A DNA stretch of 9,871 nt from Bifidobacterium breve (GTDB taxonomy: Bacteria > Actinomycetota > Acidimicrobiia > Acidimicrobiales > Ilumatobacteraceae), in the NCBI GenBank assembly GCA_945869715.1, contig CAMBPP010000047.1, forward strand, positions 1-9,871, in the 5' to 3' direction. The position numbers and the translations under genes are program-made. Below the pieces are notes generated by a model, which saw only the letters and a list, made by a program, of their open reading frames with translations, was not told the DNA's origin and made no database searches. How positions within the stretch are numbered: the stretch's first letter is position 1; each line of letters opens with the position of its first letter. Shown here one piece after another: positions 1 through 6,519 of this stretch.

Positions 1-259
1 GAGCCCGCTCGCGTCGGCGTAACTCTTCTGCGGTGATGTCACCTTTGTTCTCAACAACAGCCAGTGGGTTGAAAACACATTTTTCTTCACCCGATTGCGT
101 GTTGAGCACCCAAAGCATGTTGACCGAGTTGCTGCTCGATTCCGTGCGAGCAAAAACGAGTCTCTGTGAGCACGGAGACAAAGTGAAACTGCGAGGCTCG
201 CCAAGTGAGAGGCGTTGTGTACGAGCGTATTGCCGAGGAAAGGTGTCGTTCTGGGTCAC
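1..259 (-). CDS. S9-family prolyl oligopeptidase / dipeptidyl peptidase, N-terminal part (truncated by window edge)
   Basis: Eighty-six codons of an open frame enter from the left edge. Read from a GTG at 259 the protein contains FPRQYARTQRLSLGEPRSF (residues 7-25), then LSPCSQRLVFAR (27-38), LWVLNTQSGEE (49-59) and ITAEELRRRERA (75-86). This is the order seen at the N terminus of bacterial dipeptidyl peptidase IV-like S9 enzymes: the start of the beta-propeller ('SPDG..vvF.R', 'LWvld..tGeE') followed by an Arg/Glu-rich 'eEraRRER' stretch. Such enzymes hydrolyse peptides after proline or related residues; the catalytic alpha/beta-hydrolase domain would lie outside the window. The usual SPDG is SPCS here. 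GTG is the only ordinary start before the conserved block; an AGGAG lies 14 nt upstream (274-278 on the complement), which is long spacing, so the exact start is uncertain. No signal peptide is visible, suggesting a cytoplasmic enzyme. It begins 17 nt after the thiolase-like gene and is probably cotranscribed. Confidence 0.78.
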   Translation of the reverse strand, partial: MTQNDTFPRQYARTQRLSLGEPRSFTLSPCSQRLVFARTESSSNSVNMLWVLNTQSGEEKCVFNPLAVVENKGDITAEELRRRERA

Positions 260-276
260 AAGTGTGTTTTTCGCTC

Positions 277-1779
277 CTATTTGATGTGTACAACACCAGC
301 AGCGTCGAGTTCTACTGCGCGTCCGACAAACTCTTCGGTGCACATGGCGCCACCAAGGGTGCTGTCGGTACTTTCACCCCATGCACGACGACCGTCGGCC
401 AGTAGGCAGGCGGCGTGCACCATGGCGGGCTTGCCGTCGCGGTCGTGCATCACCGAATATGCCTCGAGCGTTGCGGGCCCCACTGCTTCGGCAGCCTTGG
501 CAACTGTGCGCCGAGGCATGGCATCAATTTGATCTTGTGGGTAAGCGTGTTTGAAACTCTCTTTTGGTGGTTGTGTGCCGTAAATGCCAAAGGCATGTTT
601 CGTGGTGTAGCCACCGTTTGCCCACACAAGTCCAAGTTCGTTTGGTGCATTACGCAGATCGTTCATCACAGTTGCAATTGCATGCATGACGTAGTTGTTC
701 CATGGGCCACCTGCAAAAGGCAAGCCACCTGTACGTGTGAGTTGCGCATTGATATTGAGGCCAAGTGATTGTGCGCCAAGTTGTACGGCTGCAGGGAAAC
801 ACGAGTAGAGGTCGATAATGCCGATGTCGTCAATACCAACACCTGCATTTTGCAATGCAAGTTTTCCACCCAGTTCAATAGCTGGAGTTTCAGCAAAGGT
901 CCAGCGCTCAGAGATGTACTGGTGCTCGTGGCAGTCGGTGCCAGAGTGAATAAAAATCCAACGATCACGAGGAATGCCAAGTGCTTCAGCTTTTTCAACT
1001 GAACACATAATGAGTGCTGCACCCATATCAACATCGTTGTTCGAGTTCATGAACTTCGGATACGGGAAGCCAATCATGCGGTTGCTTGGGCTTGCAGTAC
1101 GAATATCTTCGGCACTCACTGCATTTTGCGACCAGGCATTGAGGTTCTTCGCTGCAACGTTGCTGAAGCGTGACCACAACTCGGAAATATGTTTTTGATG
1201 ATCTTGAACACTGCGTCCGGCACGTGCACGAATTGCAGTTTCAAACATGGGGTAAACCTGTACCGGCATTAAAATTTTGCGCTGAATTTCGTATTCACTT
1301 ACCATCACGAGGTCTTCGCCAACTACAGTTGGAGCTGGCACGTCGGCGCCAGTTTTGCGCCATGTGAGTTGGTTGTCTGCTTTTTTCGCACGTGCCTTGG
1401 TGCGTGTTGATTCGCCACCGGTGAGCACGATGATGTCGGCTTGGCCGTTTTGAATTTCTGTGGCAGCTGTATTCACCAAAGACTGTGGGGTATTACCACC
1501 CATTGCGCTCAGTGCGTATTCGCGCGAGCTCACGCCGAGATCTTGCGCAATGAGCCAGGCGGGGTTGCCGTATCTCCAGCTGAGTAAACCCACCACGCGC
1601 AAAGCGTCGAGAGCAGGAAGAGAAGTTAAACCGGCATCGGCTGTGGCAAGGCGAATTGCTTCCACCATGAGTGCAACGGGGTCGGCAGCAGTGTCGAACG
1701 ATGCGGTGCGTGGGTCATTTGGGCGTTGTAGCGACTGGCCTGAACCAACGAGAATTGGAGTCTTTGGAGAAAGAGTCAT
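277..1779 (-). CDS. Thiolase-like protein (SCP-x/TLP1-type, 'acetyl-CoA acetyltransferase'), catalytic residues apparently replaced
   Basis: This 500-aa protein has the thiolase fold signature: SAMGGNTPQSLVNTAATEI..G.ADIIVLTGGES (about residues 91-124), IDLYSCFPAAVQL (near 324-332), TGGLPFAGGPWNNYVMHA (near 350-367) and ANGGYTTKHAFGIYGT (387-402). About 95 further residues follow the thiolase core, including ATLEAYSVMHDRDGKP and ADGRRAWGE. This resembles the extra C-terminal domain of mycobacterial thiolase-like protein 1 (TLP1). In my hand alignment the nucleophilic Cys position (C-S-G in real thiolases) falls on N96-T97-P98, the GHP motif reads GGP, and the CxG motif reads ANG. Ordinary thiolytic or condensing activity is therefore doubtful; acyl-CoA binding or retro-aldol/lipid-transfer-type roles are alternatives. 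H395 and C327 are candidate functional residues. No clear Shine-Dalgarno precedes the ATG, but a -10-like TAACCT lies 6 nt upstream. The gene is divergent from rpiB and precedes the S9 peptidase gene. Confidence 0.85.
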   Translation of the reverse strand: MTLSPKTPILVGSGQSLQRPNDPRTASFDTAADPVALMVEAIRLATADAGLTSLPALDALRVVGLLSWRYGNPAWLIAQDLGVSSREYALSAMGGNTPQSLVNTAATEIQNGQADIIVLTGGESTRTKARAKKADNQLTWRKTGADVPAPTVVGEDLVMVSEYEIQRKILMPVQVYPMFETAIRARAGRSVQDHQKHISELWSRFSNVAAKNLNAWSQNAVSAEDIRTASPSNRMIGFPYPKFMNSNNDVDMGAALIMCSVEKAEALGIPRDRWIFIHSGTDCHEHQYISERWTFAETPAIELGGKLALQNAGVGIDDIGIIDLYSCFPAAVQLGAQSLGLNINAQLTRTGGLPFAGGPWNNYVMHAIATVMNDLRNAPNELGLVWANGGYTTKHAFGIYGTQPPKESFKHAYPQDQIDAMPRRTVAKAAEAVGPATLEAYSVMHDRDGKPAMVHAACLLADGRRAWGESTDSTLGGAMCTEEFVGRAVELDAAGVVHIK

Positions 1780-1782
1780 AGC

Positions 1783-1809
1783 TGCAGGTTAGGCGTTCCG
1801 AGGCCTGCA
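1783..1809. repeat. Inverted repeat in the divergent promoter region (possible operator)
   Basis: TGCAGG at 1783-1788 and its exact reverse complement CCTGCA at 1804-1809 are separated by 15 nt, so the half-site centres are 21 bp apart, about two helical turns. The left half overlaps the putative thiolase -10 box and the right half ends 6 nt before the rpiB -10 box. This geometry suits a dimeric repressor controlling both directions, but a 6-bp repeat can arise by chance. Confidence 0.3.
1786..1791 (-). promoter_or_regulatory. Putative -10 element for a leaderless thiolase-like transcript
   Basis: On the complement, TAACCT (TANNNT pattern) is followed by six bases and then the ATG at 1779. 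That spacing would put transcription start at or next to the A of the start codon. No convincing -35 hexamer is seen, and no Shine-Dalgarno lies upstream of the ATG. Leaderless transcripts with a TANNNT box 6-7 nt upstream are common in actinobacteria. The call is inferred from pattern alone. Confidence 0.4.
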
Positions 1810-1814
1810 AACCC

Positions 1815-1820
1815 TATGAT
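1815..1820 (+). promoter_or_regulatory. Putative -10 element for a leaderless rpiB transcript
   Basis: TATGAT is one base from the consensus TATAAT and ends six nucleotides before the rpiB ATG at 1827, so transcription would begin at or beside the start codon. No Shine-Dalgarno-like sequence lies between (the six bases are CAGAAG) and no strong -35 is visible. The box is inferred from sequence pattern only. Confidence 0.5.
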
Positions 1821-1826
1821 CAGAAG

Positions 1827-2306
1827 ATGACTGTCGCATTCCACATTGCCATTGGGGCCGACCATGCCGGTTATTCCCTGAAGCAACACCTCATCGCATT
1901 TCTCCGTACTGCTGGGCACACAGTCGATGACCTTGGTACACATTCCACGGAGAGTTGCGATTACCCACCCATTTGTGCCGCCGTGGGTCGTGCAGTGCGC
2001 GATGGTAAAGCAGAACTTGGCATCGTGCTGGGGGGCAGTGGCCAAGGCGAGCAGCTTGCAGCAAACAAGGTCATGGGTGTGCGTGCTGCTTTGTGCAACT
2101 GCCTCTATACAGCACGCATGGCACGTGAACACAACAACGCCAACGTACTTTCTATTGGCGCACGTGTCGTAGGAATAGGACTCGCAGAGGAAATCGTGCA
2201 AACATTTCTTGCCACCCCATTTGAAGGTGGTCGTCACGAACGCCGCGTTGCACAACTTGGCGACATCGAACGTGAAGAAGCAAAAAATTTCGGAGCACAA
2301 AAATGA
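1827..2306 (+). CDS. rpiB: Ribose-5-phosphate isomerase B (RpiB/LacA family)
   Basis: This cytoplasmic enzyme interconverts ribose 5-phosphate and ribulose 5-phosphate in the non-oxidative pentose phosphate pathway. The 159-aa length is normal for the family. Visible motifs are the N-terminal GADHAG (10-15, with Asp12 and His13 at the substrate site), DYP (45-47), LGGSGQGEQLAANK (68-81), VRAAL (85-89), and EHNNANVLSIGAR (101-113). Escherichia coli-type enzymes use a Cys in the segment before the GxG loop; here that place is Gly and Glu75 stands in GEQ, the arrangement known from Mycobacterium tuberculosis RpiB where Glu75 is the catalytic base. The start is fixed by the GADHAG block beginning ten residues in. 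The stop overlaps the glyA start by ATGA, implying translational coupling. Supplying pentose phosphate next to one-carbon metabolism fits nucleotide synthesis. Confidence 0.95.
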   Translation: MTVAFHIAIGADHAGYSLKQHLIAFLRTAGHTVDDLGTHSTESCDYPPICAAVGRAVRDGKAELGIVLGGSGQGEQLAANKVMGVRAALCNCLYTARMAREHNNANVLSIGARVVGIGLAEEIVQTFLATPFEGGRHERRVAQLGDIEREEAKNFGAQK

Positions 2307-3559
2307 GCACCCCTAAAAATTGGCCATCAGAACTCGAAAGTGAAGATGTGGTTTTCTCACTTATTGAGAATGAGAGCAAACGCCAAGTGACTGGCCTGCA
2401 GCTCATTGCGAGTGAAAACTTCACCTCTCCCGCAGTCATGCGGGCAACAGGCTCGGTACTCACCAACAAGTACAGTGAGGGCTACCCAGGCAAGCGCTAC
2501 TACGGCGGTAATGCCATTGTCGACGACATTGAGAGCATTGCAATTGAGCGCATCAAAAAACTCTTTGGTGCCGACCACGCAAATGTGCAGCCACACTCAG
2601 GGGCCAGTGCGAATATGGCCGTTTATTTAGCTCTTCTGAATCATGGAGACACCGTTCTTGGTCTCAGTCTTGACCACGGCGGTCACCTCACTCATGGCTC
2701 TCCGGTGAACGCCAGTGGCATCTTTTACAACTTTGTTTCCTACAAAGTGTCACCCGGCGACGAGCGCATCGACATGGAAGAAGTGCGTGCACTTGCGTTG
2801 CAGCATCGCCCGAAACTCATTGTTGCTGGTACCACTTCTTACACGCGTCGCCTTGAACCAGAACCATTTAAAAAAATTGCCGACGAAGTAGGCGCACTTT
2901 TGATGTTCGACATTGCGCACCTCGCAGGGTTGGTCGCTGGTGGTGCACACCCGAACCCAGTGCCATACGCCGATGTTGTTACTTTCACCACGCACAAAAC
3001 ATTGCGTGGTCCGCGCGGTGGTTGCATTTTGTGCAAGGCCGAACATGCACAGAAAATTGATAAAGCAATTTTTCCTGGTAGCCAAGGCGGGCCTCTAGAG
3101 CATGCCATTGCCGCAAAAGCCGTGGCATTTGGCGAAGCGCTGCACCCCTCTTTTCGTCTGTATGCCGAGCAAATTGTAAAAAATGCCAGTGCTCTTGCTC
3201 TGGCACTTGTACAACAAGGTTTTCGTTTGGTGTCGGGTGGCACCGACGTGCACATGATGGTTGTCGACCTCACTCCATTCGATGCAGAACTCACGGGTAA
3301 AGAAGCACAGTTGGTGCTCGACTCGGCAGGCATCACACTGAACAAAAACACCATTCCCAATGACCCGCGTAGCCCATTTGTCACCTCGGGCGTACGCGTT
3401 GGCACGCCGTCAGTAACCACGCAAGGCATGAAAGAGCCAGAAATGGTGCGTATTGCTGAACTCATTGCCACGGCCTTACGGAACCGCACCGACACTGCAG
3501 CTTTGGCAAAAGTGCGTAGCGACGTTGCGGAACTCTGCGCAAAGTTCCCCGTTTACTAA
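2303..3559 (+). CDS. glyA: Serine hydroxymethyltransferase
   Basis: This PLP-dependent cytoplasmic enzyme interconverts serine plus tetrahydrofolate with glycine plus 5,10-methylene-tetrahydrofolate, feeding one-carbon units to purine and thymidylate synthesis. At 418 aa it is full length. Landmarks are LIASENFTSPAV (34-45), TNKYSEGYPGKRYYGGN (54-70), QPHSGASANMAVY, LDHGGHLTHGSPVNASG, FDIAHLAGLVAGG, and VTFTTHKTLRGPRGG, in which Lys232 is the expected Schiff-base lysine. GSQGGPLEHAIAAKAVAFGEAL and the C-terminal SGVRVGTPSVTTQGM are also present. The ATG overlaps the rpiB stop (ATGA), with GGAG at 2292-2295 seven nucleotides upstream, so the two are very likely one operon. No odd features. Confidence 0.98.
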   Translation: MSTPKNWPSELESEDVVFSLIENESKRQVTGLQLIASENFTSPAVMRATGSVLTNKYSEGYPGKRYYGGNAIVDDIESIAIERIKKLFGADHANVQPHSGASANMAVYLALLNHGDTVLGLSLDHGGHLTHGSPVNASGIFYNFVSYKVSPGDERIDMEEVRALALQHRPKLIVAGTTSYTRRLEPEPFKKIADEVGALLMFDIAHLAGLVAGGAHPNPVPYADVVTFTTHKTLRGPRGGCILCKAEHAQKIDKAIFPGSQGGPLEHAIAAKAVAFGEALHPSFRLYAEQIVKNASALALALVQQGFRLVSGGTDVHMMVVDLTPFDAELTGKEAQLVLDSAGITLNKNTIPNDPRSPFVTSGVRVGTPSVTTQGMKEPEMVRIAELIATALRNRTDTAALAKVRSDVAELCAKFPVY

Positions 3560-3584
3560 AGGAAGCTCAGACACTGTAGAAGTA

Positions 3585-3612
3585 GTGGTTCAGCGGTCTA
3601 ATCTAGAACCAC
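3585..3612. repeat. 7-bp perfect inverted repeat directly upstream of the wecA-type gene
   Basis: GTGGTTC (3585-3591) and GAACCAC (3606-3612) are exact reverse complements with a 14-nt spacer, and the right arm abuts the ATG at 3613. A -10-like TAATCT (3599-3604) sits in the spacer. It could be an operator or, in read-through RNA from glyA, a hairpin that covers the translation start. No U-run follows, so it is not a typical terminator. Confidence 0.35.
3599..3604 (+). promoter_or_regulatory. Putative -10 element for the wecA-type gene
   Basis: TAATCT fits TANNNT and ends eight nucleotides before the ATG at 3613, so a start at the purines 3611 or 3613 would give a leaderless or nearly leaderless mRNA. 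No obvious Shine-Dalgarno precedes the ATG, and the 53-bp gap from glyA leaves room for a separate promoter. The -35 region is unconvincing. Confidence 0.3.
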
Positions 3613-4788
3613 ATGAGTGACATCAACGGCTATCTCATTGTTGCTGCATGTGCAGCCATTGTCACTTTTGCTGTGACCCCTTTCGTCATGGGCTTGGCAC
3701 GCATCAAGAACTGGATGGCTCAACCAGACCCACGCAAAGTGCACACCACACCAACGCCCGATATTGGTGGTGTTGCTTTACTCGTGGGCATTATCACTGC
3801 ATTGCTTTTGGCGTGGCAGATGGATAGGTTTAGTCCACTTTTTGATGGCAGTTCTGAAATGCTCGGTGTGGCTATTGGAGCTATTGCAATTTGCGCAATT
3901 GGGTTCATCGACGACATTCGCGAAATTAGTGCACCAGCTAAAGTTGCAGGTACCGCAGTTGTTGGCATGGTTTTGGTGTCAGCTGGCGTCACCATGTTTT
4001 ATTTCCGTATTCCGTATTTTGATGTGTTTGTTTTGTCGAATGACTGGATACCACTCGTCACCATTTTGTGGTTGTTAGTAATGACCGAAGCCATCAACCT
4101 CATCGATGGTTTAGATGGTTTGGCAACGGGAATTGTTGCAATTGCTTCTGGGGCGTTCTTTTTGTATAGCCGTCATCTTGGCGATTTAGGTTTACTTGCC
4201 GAACCCAACATCGGCCCGCTCGTTGCTGCTGTCACGTTTGGCGCATGCATCGGATTTCTCCCTCACAATTTCAACCCAGCAAAAATTTTCATGGGCGACA
4301 GCGGAGCGTTGCTGCTCGGTCTCATGCTCGCCATCTCTACAAGCGTGGTAGGGGGTAGGGCAGACCCAGCGACGCAAGACTTCAATAGCCAGACCTATTT
4401 CTTCTTGGCGCCACTCTTTATTCCGTTACTTATTTTGGGTGTTCCCATATTCGACGTGTTGTTCGCCATTGTGCGTCGTGCCTACAAGCGTCAAAGTTTT
4501 GCAACAGCGGACAAGGGCCACCTCCATCATCGACTCATGAACTTGGGTCACGGGCAACGTCGCAGTGTGCTCATTTTGTGGCTCTGGACGGTGTTGTTGT
4601 CGGGAATGGCACTGTATCCGGTCATTTCAACCTCGGGCGGAAGCATTGCACCCTTCGGTGTGGCTGCTGTGGCCTTGAGTCTGTACACCGTGTTGCACCC
4701 GAGTGTGCGACGTAAATCGCGTGATGATTCTGCATCGCAAGATGAACACGGGGAGCCAATACAACAAGAAATTGGCGATTCGCGATGA
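3613..4788 (+). CDS. wecA: Polyprenyl-phosphate N-acetylglucosaminyl-1-phosphate transferase (WecA/TagO/MraY family)
   Basis: This polytopic membrane enzyme transfers a sugar-1-phosphate, probably GlcNAc-1-P, from a UDP-sugar to undecaprenyl or decaprenyl phosphate, the first membrane step for cell-envelope glycopolymers. At 391 aa with about ten hydrophobic segments it fits the family. Motifs in order: PDPRKVHTTPTPDIGGVALL (38-57), the Mg-binding Asp pair D100-D101 in FIDD, AINLIDGLDGLA with N162, D165 and D168, FMGDSGALLLG with D229, and HLHHRL (303-308). The HxHHR form favours the WecA/TagO branch over MraY. The hydrophilic C-terminal tail is rich in Asp, Glu, Ser and Gln. Mycobacterium tuberculosis carries its WecA gene (Rv1302) just before the atp operon as well, which supports this assignment. 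The exact acceptor polymer cannot be told from sequence. Confidence 0.9.
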   Translation: MSDINGYLIVAACAAIVTFAVTPFVMGLARIKNWMAQPDPRKVHTTPTPDIGGVALLVGIITALLLAWQMDRFSPLFDGSSEMLGVAIGAIAICAIGFIDDIREISAPAKVAGTAVVGMVLVSAGVTMFYFRIPYFDVFVLSNDWIPLVTILWLLVMTEAINLIDGLDGLATGIVAIASGAFFLYSRHLGDLGLLAEPNIGPLVAAVTFGACIGFLPHNFNPAKIFMGDSGALLLGLMLAISTSVVGGRADPATQDFNSQTYFFLAPLFIPLLILGVPIFDVLFAIVRRAYKRQSFATADKGHLHHRLMNLGHGQRRSVLILWLWTVLLSGMALYPVISTSGGSIAPFGVAAVALSLYTVLHPSVRRKSRDDSASQDEHGEPIQQEIGDSR

Positions 4789-4825
4789 GTTCCCGTAGTT
4801 TGAAACAAACCCAAAAGGCCATGCT

Positions 4826-5134
4826 GTGAGACTTCTTCCCGACCCCAAAATTGTGCGCCGCATTGCGGGCAACCCTCGTGCGGTGGAAAATAGCGCTGGT
4901 GGGCTGGGTCACGGCGCAGAAATGGCTTTTGGCGTCTTAGTCTTTTTTCTCATTGGTTTTGCCATCGACTACTTCGTTGGAACCACTCCGCTTTTCATGA
5001 TTGTGATGACGGTGTTTTCTTGCGTGGGCAATTTCATCAAAATGTGGTTTGGCTACGACATTCAAATGAAACGTATGGAAGCTGAGCGGGCAGAAACTCG
5101 TCGGGTGCAACCTCGGGCAGCTGAGGGCGAATAA
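4826..5134 (+). CDS. atpZ: AtpZ-like small membrane protein of the ATP synthase operon (AtpZ/AtpI family)
   Basis: This 102-aa protein has a hydrophilic N terminus (about residues 1-30, ending GGLGHGAEMAFG), two membrane segments (about 33-50 and 54-75) separated by the short turn DYFVGTTP, and a charged C-terminal tail (EAERAETRR). The hairpin with G..ID...GTTP is typical of the AtpZ family (ATPase gene 1), small proteins that with AtpI are linked to Mg2+/Ca2+ handling or c-ring assembly in other bacteria. The start is GTG at 4826, with AGG at 4816-4818 seven nucleotides upstream; the ATG at 4821 is not usable because it meets TGA after two codons. Its stop overlaps the next start by one base (TAATG), so it is translationally coupled to atpI. 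Confidence 0.82.
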   Translation: MRLLPDPKIVRRIAGNPRAVENSAGGLGHGAEMAFGVLVFFLIGFAIDYFVGTTPLFMIVMTVFSCVGNFIKMWFGYDIQMKRMEAERAETRRVQPRAAEGE

Positions 5135-5598
5135 TGAACGAGCCCAGCTCACTTTTTACCTCACAGCTCTCTGGTGGTGCTCCTGAAGTTGCCGTTACTC
5201 GGCATATGTTGTTGCGGGGGCTCGTTGCTGCACCCGTTCTCGTTCTCATTGCCGGCTTCGTTTGGGGAGCCGATGGGGCAGTATCAAGTGCATTTGGTTG
5301 TGCGCTTGTGATGGTCAACTTCGCTTTGGCAGCGGCTCTCATCTCGACAACTGCGCGTATTTCGTTGGCACTCATGATGGGAGCAGTACTTTTTGGCTAC
5401 CTCATCCGTTTGGGCATCATTTTTGCGGCAGTAGTGCTTGTGCGAGATATGTCGTGGATTTCGCTTCCGGCACTCGGATGCACCATTATTGTGACGCACC
5501 TTGGTCTTCTCTTTTGGGAACTTCGGCATGTGTCGGCCTCGTTGGCCTACCCGGGTCTGAAGCCAAGTTCAGGCGGTGAGGCAAGCACCTCATTGTGA
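5134..5598 (+). CDS. atpI: ATP synthase protein I (AtpI), membrane assembly factor
   Basis: This 154-aa protein has four predicted membrane segments (about 24-45, 49-71, 76-103 and 107-129) and short hydrophilic ends, the usual AtpI shape. Its place between the AtpZ-like gene and atpB is the classical position of atpI. Family members help assemble the c ring or stabilise the enzyme and are not part of the finished motor. The second segment VNFALAAALI and third LFGYLIRLGIIF match the pattern of this family. The ATG overlaps the preceding stop, with GAGGG about seven bases upstream. Sequence conservation in AtpI is low, so the assignment leans on topology and neighbourhood. Confidence 0.8.
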   Translation: MNEPSSLFTSQLSGGAPEVAVTRHMLLRGLVAAPVLVLIAGFVWGADGAVSSAFGCALVMVNFALAAALISTTARISLALMMGAVLFGYLIRLGIIFAAVVLVRDMSWISLPALGCTIIVTHLGLLFWELRHVSASLAYPGLKPSSGGEASTSL

Positions 5599-5659
5599 AA
5601 TTCGTTCTCCGCGCCTTCTTTCTACTAAATTGAGCGAAGTCGATTTTTATCAACTCTTT

Positions 5660-5689
5660 TTGTTCTTATCCCTGTCCTCGAACTAATAC
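5660..5689 (+). promoter_or_regulatory. Weak candidate promoter upstream of atpB
   Basis: The 106-bp gap 5599-5704 is the longest non-coding stretch in the operon and is T-rich. TTGTTC (5660-5665) and TAATAC (5684-5689) are separated by 18 nt and could be -35 and -10 boxes, giving a start near 5696. That leaves only a very short leader before the GTG at 5705, with GGAA at 5695-5698. The boxes are imperfect and may be chance. Nothing else, such as a terminator or small ORF, is evident in the gap. Confidence 0.22.
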
Positions 5690-5704
5690 GAAACGGAATC
5701 GCAC

Positions 5705-6463
5705 GTGATCGCTCTTGAGTTCCCGCCGATTAACGAGATCCTTCGCTGGAAAGATCTCTTTGAGTCTTTCAATAAAATTTCACTCATCGCAGTTCTTGCG
5801 GCAGTCATCGGCACCGTGGTGTTTTTGTTGGCTGGACGTCAAAGCGCACAAACTGCACCTCGCGGCATTCGCAACGTTGCGGAAAGCACAGTGGAGTTCA
5901 TTGAAAACGGTGTAGTTATGCAGACCATGGGTCGCGATGGCCTTGGCTGGACACCATTCCTCTTGTCGCTCTTCACATTCATTTATCTCTGCAACGTTCC
6001 CGGAATCATTCCGTTCTTGCAGATGCCAGCAACAGCACGTATGGCGTTGCCTGCAGCACTCGCACTTATGGTGTGGGTTGTTTACAACGGTGCCGGAATT
6101 AAGCACCAAGGTTTTGGTGGCTACTTCAAGTCGGTGTTGTTCCCACCCGGAGTTCCCAAAGCTCTTTACATTCTTGTAACGCCCATCGAGTTCATCTCGG
6201 CAATCATCGTGCGCCCGTTCTCACTTGCCGTGCGACTTTTCGCCAACATGCTCGCTGGTCACATTTTGCTCGTGACTTTCGCACTTCTCACTGAATCGCT
6301 TTTCCAAGCAAAAGATAAAATCCTTATTCCCTTTGGTGTTTTGCCCATGGGAATGTTGATTTTCTTAACTGGTTTTGAAGTGTTGGTAGCGTTTTTGCAG
6401 GCCTACATCTTCACTATCCTCACCGCGGTATATATCGGTGGGGCAGTACACCCTGAACACTAA
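5705..6463 (+). CDS. atpB: F1Fo ATP synthase subunit a
   Basis: This integral membrane stator subunit forms the two proton half-channels against the c ring. At 252 aa it is normal length. The N-terminal part is followed by a membrane segment near 26-44 and the diagnostic C-terminal helices. The block RPFSLAVRLFANMLAGH (170-186) contains the essential arginine R177, equivalent to E. coli R210. FEVLVAFLQAYIFTILTAVYI near the C terminus has the conserved Gln (Q232) of the last helix. The conserved MGRDGLGWTPFLLSLFTFI and NVPGIIPF segments are also present. Translation starts at GTG with only a weak GGAA upstream, suggesting modest initiation, sensible for a one-copy subunit. Confidence 0.97.
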   Translation: MIALEFPPINEILRWKDLFESFNKISLIAVLAAVIGTVVFLLAGRQSAQTAPRGIRNVAESTVEFIENGVVMQTMGRDGLGWTPFLLSLFTFIYLCNVPGIIPFLQMPATARMALPAALALMVWVVYNGAGIKHQGFGGYFKSVLFPPGVPKALYILVTPIEFISAIIVRPFSLAVRLFANMLAGHILLVTFALLTESLFQAKDKILIPFGVLPMGMLIFLTGFEVLVAFLQAYIFTILTAVYIGGAVHPEH

Positions 6464-6504
6464 GCAATATTAAAAATTCTGAATACCCAATCTTCATAAG
6501 TAAC

Positions 6505-6510
6505 GAGGAG
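6505..6510 (+). promoter_or_regulatory. Strong ribosome-binding site of atpE
   Basis: GAGGAG lies nine nucleotides before the ATG at 6520 in an A/T-rich setting (AAATAAGAA). It is among the best Shine-Dalgarno matches in the window, whereas atpB upstream has a weak one and a GTG start. This fits the need for about ten or more c subunits per enzyme. Confidence 0.7.
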
Positions 6511-6519
6511 AAATAAGAA

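Noticed and set aside
87..296. 69-codon minus-strand frame and overlapping plus-strand frames at the left edge
   Set aside because: Their translations lack any family pattern, while a different minus frame (1-259) reads as a peptidase N terminus.
1776..2300. Antisense open frame of 174 codons opposite rpiB
   Set aside because: It is Cys/His/Thr-rich with no recognisable motif and lies wholly opposite a clear rpiB; it is a shadow of codon bias on the coding strand.
2839..3495. Antisense open frame of 218 codons opposite glyA
   Set aside because: Ser/Pro/Ala-rich composition typical of the reverse reading of a conserved gene; the glyA protein on the plus strand is unmistakable.
4799..4813. 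Short repeat GTTTG-AAA-CAAAC in the wecA-atpZ gap
   Set aside because: A 5-bp A/T-rich stem with a 3-nt loop is too weak to call a terminator or operator.
4821..4829. Two-codon ORF ATG-CTG-TGA overlapping the GTG start of the atpZ-like gene
   Set aside because: The upstream AGG is only two bases from this ATG but well placed for the GTG, so the ATG is probably not used; a regulatory start-stop role cannot be supported.
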